A stretch of DNA of 64,000 bases from Desulfosporosinus acididurans. Lineage in GTDB: Bacteria > Bacillota > Desulfitobacteriia > Desulfitobacteriales > Desulfitobacteriaceae. This document shows, one piece after another, positions 25,536 through 34,831 of this stretch. The stretch spans positions 117,649-181,648 of the forward strand of contig NZ_LDZY01000011.1 in assembly GCF_001029285.1 (NCBI RefSeq). Reading direction: 5' to 3'. The notes under the pieces are model-generated. The model was not told the origin of the DNA and did not search any database. It saw nothing but the letters and a program-made list of their open reading frames with translations. The position numbers were made by a program, and so were the translations under genes. Each line of letters begins with the position of its first letter. Position 1 is the first letter of the stretch.

Positions 25536-27329
25536 TTATACGACGCTTTGATCTAGTCCTCTTGTCTCAGTTGGTACGGAAAAAGATATAATAAATTTCG
25601 TACCTTGTGGCCCAGTATCAATATCTATTTTAGCTTTATGGGTTTCGGCTATTTTAAAACATGTTGCTAATCCAAGTCCTGTACCATGTTCCTTGGTCGT
25701 GAAGAAAGGAGTTCCCACCTTAGTTAAATCGTCTTTGGGAATACCGCTTCCCTCATCTTCGACAGTAAATACAACTTGATTCCCTTTTAAAAACGTCCTA
25801 ATCTTCAACCTCCCTCGATCTTTCATTGCTTCAAGGCCATTACGTACTAGATTTAGAACCATCTGTGTAATTTCCTTCTTATTAAGTAACAGATTTGGAA
25901 TATCGCCTGGGATATATTCAATTTGTTTATTCTGATTAAATGTATCGGCTTCTAATAAAGGATACAAACTAAAAAGAACATCGTTTAGATTCTGAAGCTC
26001 TAGTTTAGTCTGTTTTGTTCTGGCAAGTGATAGAAATTCAGATATTATTGAATTAGCTCGATCAAGTTCTGAAATCATTAACTCAAAGATTTGTTTTTGA
26101 GAACTATATTCTGGTTTTTCTTCTAATAATTGCAGATAACCCCTAACAGTCGTCATCGGGTTTCTAATCTCATGTCCAATTCCTGCTGCCATTTGACCAA
26201 CAAGGTTTAAACGGTCTAGTCTGGCAATTTCCTTTTCCCCAACCTTACGGCTGGTAATATCCCGAAAATAACATGTTAGTCCGTGTTGTACCGGGTATGC
26301 ACTTATCTCTAACCACTTATTGCCCAAGTTTTCAGAAATTACCTCAAAATGAACAGTCTCTTTTTGTATCATCACATGTTGATAATTCTCCATGGCTATT
26401 TGATTAACCTCAAATACCTCGGTTAACTTCTTACCCAACAACTCATTACGTGATCTACCGAAAATACTTTCGGCAGCTGAATTTACAAATGAAATTTGCC
26501 AATTTTCATTAATCGCGAAAAAACAATCTGTCATGCTATCTAGAATCGACTGTTTTTCATTAACATATTCTTTTATTTTAGAATAGACTGGATGTAACTC
26601 AGGCAGCAATTGAAGATCCAAATTAGGTTTTTCAGATACAACCTCGAAAGCAAAATTACTAACTTCTTTACTTAATTGAGTAAATAGTCGTCTTAATACG
26701 AGTAATATACCTCCCATGATAAATAATCCTACAATTAATATTTCGATACCATTAGTAATAATTTCTACGTACATATCGTGTAAATTTACATTAACCCACG
26801 TATGACCAATAATAATTCCATTTTTATCAAAAACAGGACTAGTATAGTTCAAAATAGGAGTTCCCCACGACACTGAAGAACTTACTTTTGTTAAAATCGG
26901 TTTTCCTGTTTCGTAAACTACAAAGAATGGCTGACTATGTGGTATGGATATAAGCTTATCCGAGCTAAAATTCGGTTCGATCGCAAGATTATGATCCAAT
27001 TTTATTGAATAAAAACCTGCACCTAGTGACGGATAGTCTTTTAAGACATCATGCACAATTGGTTGAAGTACAGTATTTAAAACTCGTACCTGTTCTTTTA
27101 CAGGTTTATTCAGTGCTCCTTTCTCTCGTAATATATTATCATAAGACTGATTCAATCGACTTCCCAATATAGAAGAGACTATGTATAACTGTCTTTCATA
27201 TTTCAATTGTCTTATTTTTCCTGTTCTATAGCTTGTGATAATAATTACAAATGCAATTAACCCAAATACAATTGATGACGTTAAAAAGTAAATTCTTTGT
27301 GTAATACTCGATGTTTTTGTGAAACTCAT
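25536..27329 (-). CDS. Membrane sensor histidine kinase with PAS domain
   Basis: The 597-residue protein has a membrane helix near residues 15-33, an extracytoplasmic sensor region (about 35-190), and a second helix near 193-215. A PAS domain follows (about 260-360: ILDSMTDCFFAINENW, FRDITSRK). The HisKA domain has phospho-acceptor His386 in GIGHEIRNP. The ATPase domain shows the N box (LNLVRNGLEAM), DEGSGIP, a FFTTK motif and GTGLGLA. The type resembles sporulation and nutrient-sensing orphan kinases of Firmicutes. No response regulator lies next to it, so it is an orphan kinase. Confidence 0.9.
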   Translation of the reverse strand: MSFTKTSSITQRIYFLTSSIVFGLIAFVIIITSYRTGKIRQLKYERQLYIVSSILGSRLNQSYDNILREKGALNKPVKEQVRVLNTVLQPIVHDVLKDYPSLGAGFYSIKLDHNLAIEPNFSSDKLISIPHSQPFFVVYETGKPILTKVSSSVSWGTPILNYTSPVFDKNGIIIGHTWVNVNLHDMYVEIITNGIEILIVGLFIMGGILLVLRRLFTQLSKEVSNFAFEVVSEKPNLDLQLLPELHPVYSKIKEYVNEKQSILDSMTDCFFAINENWQISFVNSAAESIFGRSRNELLGKKLTEVFEVNQIAMENYQHVMIQKETVHFEVISENLGNKWLEISAYPVQHGLTCYFRDITSRKVGEKEIARLDRLNLVGQMAAGIGHEIRNPMTTVRGYLQLLEEKPEYSSQKQIFELMISELDRANSIISEFLSLARTKQTKLELQNLNDVLFSLYPLLEADTFNQNKQIEYIPGDIPNLLLNKKEITQMVLNLVRNGLEAMKDRGRLKIRTFLKGNQVVFTVEDEGSGIPKDDLTKVGTPFFTTKEHGTGLGLATCFKIAETHKAKIDIDTGPQGTKFIISFSVPTETRGLDQSVV

Positions 27330-27847
27330 TATGAAATGTTCCTTTCTCTTCAGAAATTAATCAATTATTTCAGTTATAAATTATTTCAGCTTGATTAATT
27401 CACTATATTCCAACTAATTGCCGTTATATCAGAAAATTAACTCGAAATATGCTCTGAAGATCGAGATGCTTAAAATAAAATACCATTCTCCCCCTAAATC
27501 ATTGTTATATTAACTTGTTCCTAAGTAAGTATTATAATACTTCAGTTGTACAAAACATGACGAAAATTATAATCCTATAAAGTCAAATGCTTGTGTTTTA
27601 TGGTAAATAAAGGGTTATAAGAACTTTTTTCCTTATTGTAGGAACAACTCCCTCCTCATGATAACTGTCAACGCTTTGAGCATTGCAAAATGGTTAACAA
27701 TGTTGACTGCAAGAAAGCTACAATGACATTTCTAAAACAAGAGCCTCGCTCCAAGGAATATATTTCCTTAAGAAGCAAGGCCTATACTAGTTAAAATGAC
27801 GCTCAATTTTAAATTACAATAAAAAGGTTGTAACTATTGACATGAAA
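27330..27847. other. Intergenic stretch with one terminator
   Basis: The 518 bases are AT-rich. Besides a hairpin at 27742-27782 and the presumed histidine kinase promoter I see nothing gene-like. Confidence 0.5.
27742..27782 (-). terminator. Terminator-like hairpin after the APC permease
   Basis: On the minus strand GCCTTGCT...AAGGAA and TTCCTT...AGCGAGGC pair in a two-part stem, followed by TCTTGTTTT. Confidence 0.5.
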
Positions 27848-29200
27848 TTACTTTTCTTTCTTATTTACAATCATTCCAATAACCATAATTACTGCGAAAA
27901 TAATAAGATAATAGGGAATTTCCTTGCTGTGAGCATAACATGCGGCAATCACCATAAAGATGCAAGCTAATACTGCGAGTGACGGCATAAAGAAGCGTTT
28001 AAAAAAGCCGAGGGATTTTTCCTTTGCCATCATCATGACGAAAATCGGGATATACATTGCATAAATCGTAACAATGGGTAGTTCAGAGCTATCAAAGCTA
28101 AAGGGGCCAAACCAGGAGACCGGCACTAAATTTGCGCCAAAGAAATAAAGAAGCCAGGCAGCACTTAGCAAAAGGCCAAAAATTGAAGAGTTTGTCGGCA
28201 TATTCGTATTTGGGTCAATACTTTTAAGAACTTCAGGCTTTGGCCCCATATTTCTGGCGGCCAAAGAATATAAACCGCGTGTACAGCCTAGCATCAGACC
28301 GTTTAGTGTTCCGAGACAAGAAATAACAACAAAAACAAAAAGAACAACACCGCCGGCGTTTGAGAAAACAGTGGCGAACGCTAATTTCGCGCCCTGTTCG
28401 CCGCCTTTCATCATAACACTGTTGCTTACAGCGCCTGCAAGACCCGTATAATATAATATATAAAGTAAGACCACGAAGATTGTTCCAAAGGTAAGGGCTA
28501 TAGGTAAGTTCTTTTTGGCATTTTTAAGCTCGGCATTAATACTCGTCGCAATAATCCATCCTTCGTAAGCGAAGGCAGTGGCGACGACTGCGGTAAATAA
28601 AGGATTGCTGGTTGTAACTTTAGCGATGGGACCACTTGTAAAATTACTTATTAAAATTCCGTTTTTAAGACCAACGATCGTTCCAAAGAGAGCCATTAGA
28701 ACCAAAGGAATAATTTTAATAACTGTCGTGGAGACCTGGAATTTACCGGCAAGTTTTGGTGAGAGAGCATTTAAAGCATAGCTTGCAATGAGAAAAAAGC
28801 CCGAAATTGACATAGCTTCTCCACCTGTGATATTCCAGCCTAAGAGAACACAGGCATATCTCGCAGAAACCCAAGCCAGAACTGAGGTAAGCGTAGGATA
28901 ATAGATCGTTGCCATAAACCATCCGACAAAATAGCCATACTTACTCCCGAGTGCAACTTCAGCGTAATCAACAAGACCATTTACTTTCTCGTATCGCGTC
29001 GCCATAATTGCAAAAACATAGGCGCAGACGACCATAATGATACCGCCTATAACCCAGGCCAATATTCCCAGGGGAAGGTTGCCGCCCGTTGCAACGAGAA
29101 TCTTTTCCGCTTTAAAGAACACACCACTGCCAATGACAATACCGATAACCATTGCGATTGCGGTCAAAAGACCATATTTCTTTTCCAAGACATTTTCCAA
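27848..29200 (-). CDS. APC-superfamily amino acid permease
   Basis: The protein has 12 membrane helices. The family start KYGLLTAIAMVIGIVIGSGVFF shows the GSG substrate-backbone motif of APC/LAT-type transporters. It also has a typical ATAFAYEGWIIATSINAELKN segment in helix 6. The TTG at 29200 is preferred because an AAAGGGTGAT site lies just upstream; a longer frame up to 29248 has no helix content. The substrate is not visible. It stands alone between two terminators. Confidence 0.85.
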   Translation of the reverse strand: MENVLEKKYGLLTAIAMVIGIVIGSGVFFKAEKILVATGGNLPLGILAWVIGGIIMVVCAYVFAIMATRYEKVNGLVDYAEVALGSKYGYFVGWFMATIYYPTLTSVLAWVSARYACVLLGWNITGGEAMSISGFFLIASYALNALSPKLAGKFQVSTTVIKIIPLVLMALFGTIVGLKNGILISNFTSGPIAKVTTSNPLFTAVVATAFAYEGWIIATSINAELKNAKKNLPIALTFGTIFVVLLYILYYTGLAGAVSNSVMMKGGEQGAKLAFATVFSNAGGVVLFVFVVISCLGTLNGLMLGCTRGLYSLAARNMGPKPEVLKSIDPNTNMPTNSSIFGLLLSAAWLLYFFGANLVPVSWFGPFSFDSSELPIVTIYAMYIPIFVMMMAKEKSLGFFKRFFMPSLAVLACIFMVIAACYAHSKEIPYYLIIFAVIMVIGMIVNKKEK

Positions 29201-29341
29201 TTGTTTATCACCCTTTCTGTCTACAATATAATATATAACAGTAACCATATATTTTTCGACAAAGAATTAAATTTCCCTTTAAATATATCTCAAATCCCTA
29301 AAATTTAATTCTTAATTTTAAAAGGATTGGGATTGTGTACA

Positions 29342-29422
29342 GCGAAGGAGGACTCTACCCCACCTGAAGTTAACGAAGGACCCACCCTCACTTATAGAAG
29401 TGAGGGCCTTAAAAACTGGATA
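29342..29422 (+). repeat. Dispersed repeat, right-half copy H
   Basis: It starts inside the element at AGCGAAGGAGGACTCTACCC, continues through CACCTGAAGTTAACGAAGG, the CCCTCACTT/AAGTGAGGG hairpin, and CCTTAAAAACTGGATAAA. The left half is absent. It ends at the A run of the following terminator. Confidence 0.8.
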
Positions 29423-29462
29423 AAAAAAAGCTCCTAAGAAAGAGACTTATCAGGAGTTCAGG
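29421..29462 (-). terminator. Terminator of the hydrogenase operon
   Basis: On the minus strand AACTCCTGATAAG and CTTTCTTAGGAG form an imperfect stem, followed by a run of eight T. Confidence 0.6.
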
Positions 29463-29525
29463 TATAACAGGTATGAAAATCAGTATCTTGGTGCTGCAAA
29501 GCTGTTCGCAGAAACTTAATTTATC

Positions 29526-30515
29526 TCACTGACTAATATCAATCGCTGCAACAGGTTGTGACAAACAATCGATACACAAAGGAGGCTCGAAGCTGTCAAA
29601 TACTCGCTTGCCACATTGGGAGCAAAACCGTCGCTTTCCATGGTGTATCAGAATTTTACCTGCCATTAAACGATAAGTTAGCGATTTAACTTCCATACTT
29701 AATGCTTTAGAGGAACATATATCAATACATCGCTGACAGCGGACACATTTAATGGGTTCATAAATCAAAGACAGTTGTTCAGCATCTTCCCTTTTCGTCA
29801 AAGCTCCTTGAGGACAAATCGTTGGACATTCCCCACAATCTGAACAATTTTCACTTACATTTATAACCGGCAGCGGGAGTGCATGAACCTCGGACGTTCT
29901 GGATTTCCAGGTTTCGTCCAAGAACTTTCTTGTTTTTGGAATAAGATACATTTCATCAGAATTGGTCTTCGCAAAGATTGCTTCGAATCTCTCGCGGCCA
30001 ACGTCCCGCCAACTCATTTCCTCGTTATGGATTTCATCAGGCGCGACTTTAATCCATAGATGAGGATGGTCTTTCCAGGCGGTATGCACTTCATTAAAAA
30101 TTTGCACGCTTGTCCCACAAGCTTTTTTATCGGGACAATCACCACATGCTCCGGTGAATATCTTCACCTCCTTCTCTCGAGCATATATCATGAGAGTCAT
30201 CCATAAATCGCGGTCAATAATTCCCAGACAAGGAATTTCATGACCCGCTGGAATTGCTTGCGGACAGTTTAAAATAATTTCCTCTGAATTTTGAATATAT
30301 TCATAGAGCTTATCGAAGCTGCGGAAGACAAACCCATCGCTTGGACAGACGGTCATACAAATGCCGCATTCTGTACAGCGTTTGGCCTCAAGTTCAAAAT
30401 ATAAGGAAATAGCTTGATGAGGACAGGAGTCGATACACAAACGACAAATATTAACCGAAGCTTTTTTACTATTGAGACAATTATTGTAATTAAATACTAT
30501 TCGACTATTATTCAT
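29526..30515 (-). CDS. Polyferredoxin-like Fe-S protein of the hydrogenase operon
   Basis: The 329-residue protein has an N-terminal ferredoxin-like pair of Cys clusters (CRLCIDSCP near residue 24, CTECGICMTVCP near 47) and a second pair (CSDCGECPTICP near 220, CVRCQRCIDIC near 248). A C-terminal zinc-ribbon-like CSQCGKR...CIDC follows. A middle CGDCPDKKACG may bind another cofactor. It is the last gene of the minus-strand hydrogenase operon and may carry electrons from the membrane module into the cytoplasm or assist assembly. No signal peptide is visible. Confidence 0.8.
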   Translation of the reverse strand: MNNSRIVFNYNNCLNSKKASVNICRLCIDSCPHQAISLYFELEAKRCTECGICMTVCPSDGFVFRSFDKLYEYIQNSEEIILNCPQAIPAGHEIPCLGIIDRDLWMTLMIYAREKEVKIFTGACGDCPDKKACGTSVQIFNEVHTAWKDHPHLWIKVAPDEIHNEEMSWRDVGRERFEAIFAKTNSDEMYLIPKTRKFLDETWKSRTSEVHALPLPVINVSENCSDCGECPTICPQGALTKREDAEQLSLIYEPIKCVRCQRCIDICSSKALSMEVKSLTYRLMAGKILIHHGKRRFCSQCGKRVFDSFEPPLCIDCLSQPVAAIDISQ

Positions 30516-30649
30516 CTTTAAACACCTCTTTTCTGCAATGATTTATGCATTAAATTAGGGGTTGTTCAGCAACCCCTAATTTAACTGCATCTTAAAATGA
30601 GCAATATCAGTATAATCAATAGTTCGACTTTGACTGAAGCTAAAGGCGA

Positions 30650-31873
30650 TTATTTTGCAGTGACGGCATAATCACCATTTTCAGTCGTTGTACCTTCAAC
30701 GGCTTCTGTTCCACGATGTTCAATAATATTGAAGTTTTCAACGATGAACAGATATGCTAAACAAGCTATAGAGACTAATCCTAAGCTGACAATAAACTCG
30801 GTCCAAGCAGGGAAATAGTGACCGCCGTGTTGGTTCAGATATTTTGCCATTCCCGTGAACACGACGTCAAATCTGTTCAAGATTACTCCGGCAACATCCA
30901 GAATACCAAACCACAGTAATCCTTTCCGCGTACTGGACAAAGAACTAAAGGCTATAATTATAGGGATTATAACACCAAAGATCAGCTCGGTGAGGAACAT
31001 AATACTAGGCAGATCAAAAGCAAAAGCATTGGCAAAGGTACCTTTAACAGCCATATCCACGATCTTTAAGATTAGATATAAGATCATTGCTCCGCCTGAA
31101 ATTCTGACCAGCCCTCTGAGAACAGGGATTTCAACATTGTGATTAAATGCCTTCCCAGCTAGACTGCTCTCAATAACAATCATGCCTGCTCCGACAAAAA
31201 ATGATGATAACAAGAAGAACGGCGGCAGTAAGACCGACCACCAGAGCGGATTCTCTTTACCAACCATTATGTAAAACAGTTCGCCCAGTGATGATTGGTG
31301 CAGTGTGGGCAAAGTAATACCAACGATCAGCAATACAGGCATTGCTTTTTTAAGGAATTTGTGTAAGCCTTTAAAAACTTTCTCTGTTGCTACTTCACAA
31401 AATTCTAAGATTTGAATCACTGTATAACAGGAAACGCACCAGAAAACTTCAAACAAAACGCTGGTATGTCCCCATGATACATAGGGTCTCCAGAAGTTGA
31501 ACCACTGCCCTACTTCAATTAACAAACCAAGTACGACGACAATATAACCTAATAATGAGGTCAGCATGGTACTTCTTGCTATTGGATAAAACTTATCCCG
31601 GCGTAAAACGTATACTATAAGGCATGTTCCATATCCGCCGCCTGCCAGAGCTACCCCTAACAGTACATCAAAAGCAATCCACAGCCCCCAAGGCCATTGG
31701 TCATTAAGATTAGTAGTAGCTCCTAAGCCAAAGATAAAACGCACCAGGATTACGGCTATGGCTGCGACCGCTATGGCTAGAAACACTAATCTTATGGGAG
31801 TTAATCTAAATCTCCATCTGAGACTGTGATGTTTTTTACCTGGTTCTTTTTCGAACGTGGTAACCATATCCAT
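30650..31873 (-). CDS. NrfD/HybB-type membrane subunit
   Basis: The 407-residue protein has about 10 membrane helices and reads as an NrfD/PsrC/HybB quinone-linked membrane anchor, with the conserved WGLWIAFDVLLGVALAGGGY near the second helix. The start at 31873 has GGAGGGGAT just upstream. Together with the HybA-like Fe-S protein and the exported hydrogenase it should pass electrons from H2 outside the cell to menaquinone, or the reverse. It lies between its partner Fe-S gene and the polyferredoxin gene. Confidence 0.85.
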   Translation of the reverse strand: MDMVTTFEKEPGKKHHSLRWRFRLTPIRLVFLAIAVAAIAVILVRFIFGLGATTNLNDQWPWGLWIAFDVLLGVALAGGGYGTCLIVYVLRRDKFYPIARSTMLTSLLGYIVVVLGLLIEVGQWFNFWRPYVSWGHTSVLFEVFWCVSCYTVIQILEFCEVATEKVFKGLHKFLKKAMPVLLIVGITLPTLHQSSLGELFYIMVGKENPLWWSVLLPPFFLLSSFFVGAGMIVIESSLAGKAFNHNVEIPVLRGLVRISGGAMILYLILKIVDMAVKGTFANAFAFDLPSIMFLTELIFGVIIPIIIAFSSLSSTRKGLLWFGILDVAGVILNRFDVVFTGMAKYLNQHGGHYFPAWTEFIVSLGLVSIACLAYLFIVENFNIIEHRGTEAVEGTTTENGDYAVTAK

Positions 31874-31906
31874 AATATCCCCTCCATTCATTTTTAATTT
31901 CTCAAA

Positions 31907-32683
31907 TTACTCCAAAGGTTCCTTATTTTTATTGTTATAAATATATAATCCTGCTAAGACAGCTGCCCAGGTACCTCCAACAAAAGGTGTAAGTTTCATA
32001 TATCCTTCTGTGTAAGAAGGCAGAGACTTGGTGGTTACATCCGTCCTGAATCTCAACTGTTCAAACGGCACGTCTGAAATATACAGCCAGGATGTTCCAC
32101 CTGCTTCTTTTTCACCAAAAACTCGATCGACATAACCATTATCTTTGATTCTTTTTTTAGCTTCAGCCAGTAATTGATCTCTGTCCCCAAAGGTAATAGC
32201 TCCTGTCGGGCACACTGAGGTGCATGCCGTTTCCTGATTATTGGTAACTCGTGATGGACACATCTGACATTTGCTTACTCCGGGAATAGCTTTTTTCCAT
32301 TCGTATCTCAATATGTCAAATGGGCAGGCCATCATACAATAACGGCAGCCAACGCACAGCTTCTGATCATAAACAACCGGTCCCTCAGGAAGCTTCTTCA
32401 ATGCTTTTGAGAAACAAGCTGAGGCACAGGCAGGATCTACGCAATGTAAACATTGTGTTTTCACGTATCGTCCGACAGGCGAGCCATTTTTCTTCACATC
32501 ATAACGATTTATTGACGTCCATTCATCAGGCCATAAGCCTTTGTTAGGTTCCTTGGCTCTGTCTTCAGCCGTTTTGTTTTTTTCCTGTGGATCCCATCCC
32601 AGTTCATTCCACAATTTGCAGGCGACCGAACAGCTTTCACATCCGATACATTTTGGTATATCTACCAGTATTCCTTTTGACAT
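31907..32683 (-). CDS. HybA/NrfC-like 4Fe-4S electron-transfer subunit
   Basis: The 258-residue protein carries four Cys clusters: CIGCESCSVAC near residue 12, CLHCVDPACASAC near 78, CVGCRYCMMACP near 111, and CQMCPSRV...CTSVCP near 139. A single C-terminal membrane helix (GTWAAVLAGLYIY) may anchor it. No signal peptide is seen, so if it works outside the membrane it is probably exported together with the Tat-bearing hydrogenase subunit; this is inferred. The gap to the hydrogenase gene is 13 bases. Confidence 0.88.
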   Translation of the reverse strand: MSKGILVDIPKCIGCESCSVACKLWNELGWDPQEKNKTAEDRAKEPNKGLWPDEWTSINRYDVKKNGSPVGRYVKTQCLHCVDPACASACFSKALKKLPEGPVVYDQKLCVGCRYCMMACPFDILRYEWKKAIPGVSKCQMCPSRVTNNQETACTSVCPTGAITFGDRDQLLAEAKKRIKDNGYVDRVFGEKEAGGTSWLYISDVPFEQLRFRTDVTTKSLPSYTEGYMKLTPFVGGTWAAVLAGLYIYNNKNKEPLE

Positions 32684-32696
32684 CTTCTTTCACCTC

Positions 32697-34268
32697 CTAC
32701 ATATTCTCTGATTTTTTAGCTGTAAACTCTGAAGCCCGGGAAATATAAGTGGTATGCAGCAGTTCTTCTGCTTTTTCGCTCATCGGAGCAGTTAAGAAAT
32801 CTGCATAGACTTCCTTGATTTGAGGATTATCGTAACTGTTGCGAAGTTTTGCATTAGCATCAATTTGATATAACGAAGCAGCACGTCTATTTCGAACGTC
32901 ATCAGAAGGAGGAGCAGATGCACGCGGTTGTCCGCCGCCATATTCGCAGCCCCCGGGACAAGCCATTACTTCAATGAAATCCCACGGAGCATTACCTGCT
33001 TTAATTTGATCCATAACTGTTCTGGCATTAGCCAAACCGGAAATTACAGCAACTTTCATATTTCCGATACCAGGAATATTGATTGTCGCATCTTTTACAC
33101 CCTGCATTCCTCTCACAGGTGTTAAATCCCAAAGTGCTGAAGGCGGCTGTTGCCCAGTCACAAGATAATAAGCAGAACGAGCTGCGGCTTCCATGACACC
33201 GCCGGTGGTACCAAAGATTGCTCCTGCACCTGTGCCAGTACCCATCAGCTGATCATACTGACCATCAGGCAGATTAGCAAAATCGATACCAGCTCTCTTG
33301 ATCATTCTGGCAAGTTCTCTGGTTGTTAGAACAACATCAACATCAGGTGTAACGTTTTTGTCCTTTAATTCTTTTTGGGCCGAAACCATTTCAGGACGCT
33401 GACATTCAAATTTCTTAGCTGTACAAGGCATGATAGCTACTGAAAAGATCTTTTGGGGATCTACCTTCTTCATTTCAGCATAATAGGTTTTCATCAGAGT
33501 TCCTTCCATCTGCATAGGAGACTTTGCTGATGATAAATTAGGAATAAGTTCAGGATAAAAATATTCGACAAACTTAACCCAACCAGGGCAACATGAGGTA
33601 AGTTGAGGCAGAGGCTTTTTCAATTCGCCTTGAACCCGTTTAACAAGTTCTGTTCCCTCTTCCATAATTGTCAAGTCAGCAGTGAAGTTCGTATCAAATA
33701 TTACATCAAAACCTAATTTTCTTAAGGCCGCAACTTGTTTGCCCTGAACATTCGTTCCAACAGGCATGCCAAATTCTTCACCAAGACCAATACGTGTTGC
33801 AGGCGCAGTCTGGACGACAACTGTGACTTTCGGATCTGCAAGTGCTTTAAAGACTTTATCGGTTTCATCTCGTTCTGTTATTGCTCCCGAAGGACACCAT
33901 TGGGTACACTGTCCGCAATTGACACAAACAAATTCATTTTTAATTGGCAGCTCATAATTACCAAACACAGATTGAACTTTCTCACATACTTCAAGACATT
34001 GTCCACAAAGAATACACTTTTGGTCGTCTCGGACAATTGATGGATTTAGCGGATCAATGGGAACCCGGCCGCGAACATCGGTTGGCCAGCTGCCTGGTGC
34101 ATTGTATTGAGCCGGCATCCAACCTTTTCCACCGGCAGCACTATCGGCTGTAGCCACTTCGCCGCATCCCGCCAAGCTTAGTGTAACACCAGTTAAACTT
34201 GCTCCTCCAACAAATTTGAGGAAAGAACGTCTGGACAATTTTTTTACTTGCCCTGCTTTGCTTGCCAT
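32697..34268 (-). CDS. Tat-exported [FeFe] hydrogenase catalytic subunit, putative lipoprotein
   Basis: The 523-residue protein starts with a twin-arginine signal (RRSFLKFVGG, Arg13-Arg14) that runs into a lipobox LSLAGC with Cys35, which suggests a lipid-anchored extracytoplasmic enzyme. Two [4Fe-4S] clusters follow (CILCGQCLEVC, CVNCGQCTQWCP). The H-cluster motifs are all present: TSCCPGW, MPCTAKK, and MACPGGCEYGGGQP. The ATG at 34268 follows AGGTGG by 8 bases. With HybA- and HybB-like partners this is a respiratory, menaquinone-linked uptake (or evolving) hydrogenase, not the usual cytoplasmic one. No maturation genes (hydEFG) lie in the window. Confidence 0.93.
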   Translation of the reverse strand: MASKAGQVKKLSRRSFLKFVGGASLTGVTLSLAGCGEVATADSAAGGKGWMPAQYNAPGSWPTDVRGRVPIDPLNPSIVRDDQKCILCGQCLEVCEKVQSVFGNYELPIKNEFVCVNCGQCTQWCPSGAITERDETDKVFKALADPKVTVVVQTAPATRIGLGEEFGMPVGTNVQGKQVAALRKLGFDVIFDTNFTADLTIMEEGTELVKRVQGELKKPLPQLTSCCPGWVKFVEYFYPELIPNLSSAKSPMQMEGTLMKTYYAEMKKVDPQKIFSVAIMPCTAKKFECQRPEMVSAQKELKDKNVTPDVDVVLTTRELARMIKRAGIDFANLPDGQYDQLMGTGTGAGAIFGTTGGVMEAAARSAYYLVTGQQPPSALWDLTPVRGMQGVKDATINIPGIGNMKVAVISGLANARTVMDQIKAGNAPWDFIEVMACPGGCEYGGGQPRASAPPSDDVRNRRAASLYQIDANAKLRNSYDNPQIKEVYADFLTAPMSEKAEELLHTTYISRASEFTAKKSENM

Positions 34269-34391
34269 GTGTTCTACCACCTTTTTGTAACTCTCTTCTT
34301 TTTTTGTAAACCTTTGAAAATTAGTAAATCAATCATCCCAGCTCTTTTTAATAGTTAGAATTTTTCAACAAGTTAAAACTTTCACATGTTT

Positions 34392-34409
34392 TTGTGAATA
34401 TTTACACTT
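34392..34409. promoter_or_regulatory. Rex-like or palindromic operator upstream of the hydrogenase operon
   Basis: TTGTGAATATTTACACTT has one perfect and one weak half of the Rex consensus (TTGTGAA-N4-TTCACAA). It overlaps a perfect TTCACA-N6-TGTGAA palindrome (34381-34398). Rex, an NADH/NAD sensor, controls hydrogenases in related clostridia. The assignment is tentative. Confidence 0.35.
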
Positions 34410-34665
34410 TCAACTTAATGAAAGATTGGTAAAGAAACAAGGACACTTACTGGTTTTCCCAATTGGGGATTAGCACAATTTGCATGAATTGAACAAAAAG
34501 ACGCCCCTTTCTTACATAACTTTTATTCGGTCAGAATAATAACATTTTTTAGTTTAGTCTCTTTAATCATATCTGTCTTCCTTATGTACATAAAAAAATT
34601 TTTTTGTTAATAAATAAATCCATCCCGAGTTATTAAAATGAAAACGTATTTTTTAAAGTGTGCTT

Positions 34666-34694
34666 TAAAAAACCGAGACTATCGCCTCGGTCCT
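34666..34694 (-). terminator. Terminator of the aldo/keto reductase gene
   Basis: On the minus strand GACCGAGG and CTCGGTTTTTT form a compact stem with a 6-base loop and a T tail. Confidence 0.7.
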
Positions 34695-34831
34695 CCAATT
34701 GTTCTTTAATATCCTTATTTTGGACGCTGAAACTATAAAATCTATGGTACGCGATTTTACATATTATATCCGCATTTAAATAATTCATTTTATACTGAAG
34801 TGGTCCTCAGAGCGATCTATGATTCGCTGCC

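Larger units (their letters stand above)
29201..29525. other. Intergenic stretch with a repeat copy and a terminator
   Basis: The 325 bases contain the APC gene promoter region, repeat copy H and the terminator of the hydrogenase operon. I see no gene. Confidence 0.5.
34269..34831. other. Intergenic stretch upstream of the hydrogenase operon
   Basis: The 563 bases are AT-rich and hold the hydrogenase promoter region with the palindrome near 34381, and the terminator of the aldo/keto reductase gene. I see no gene. Confidence 0.5.
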
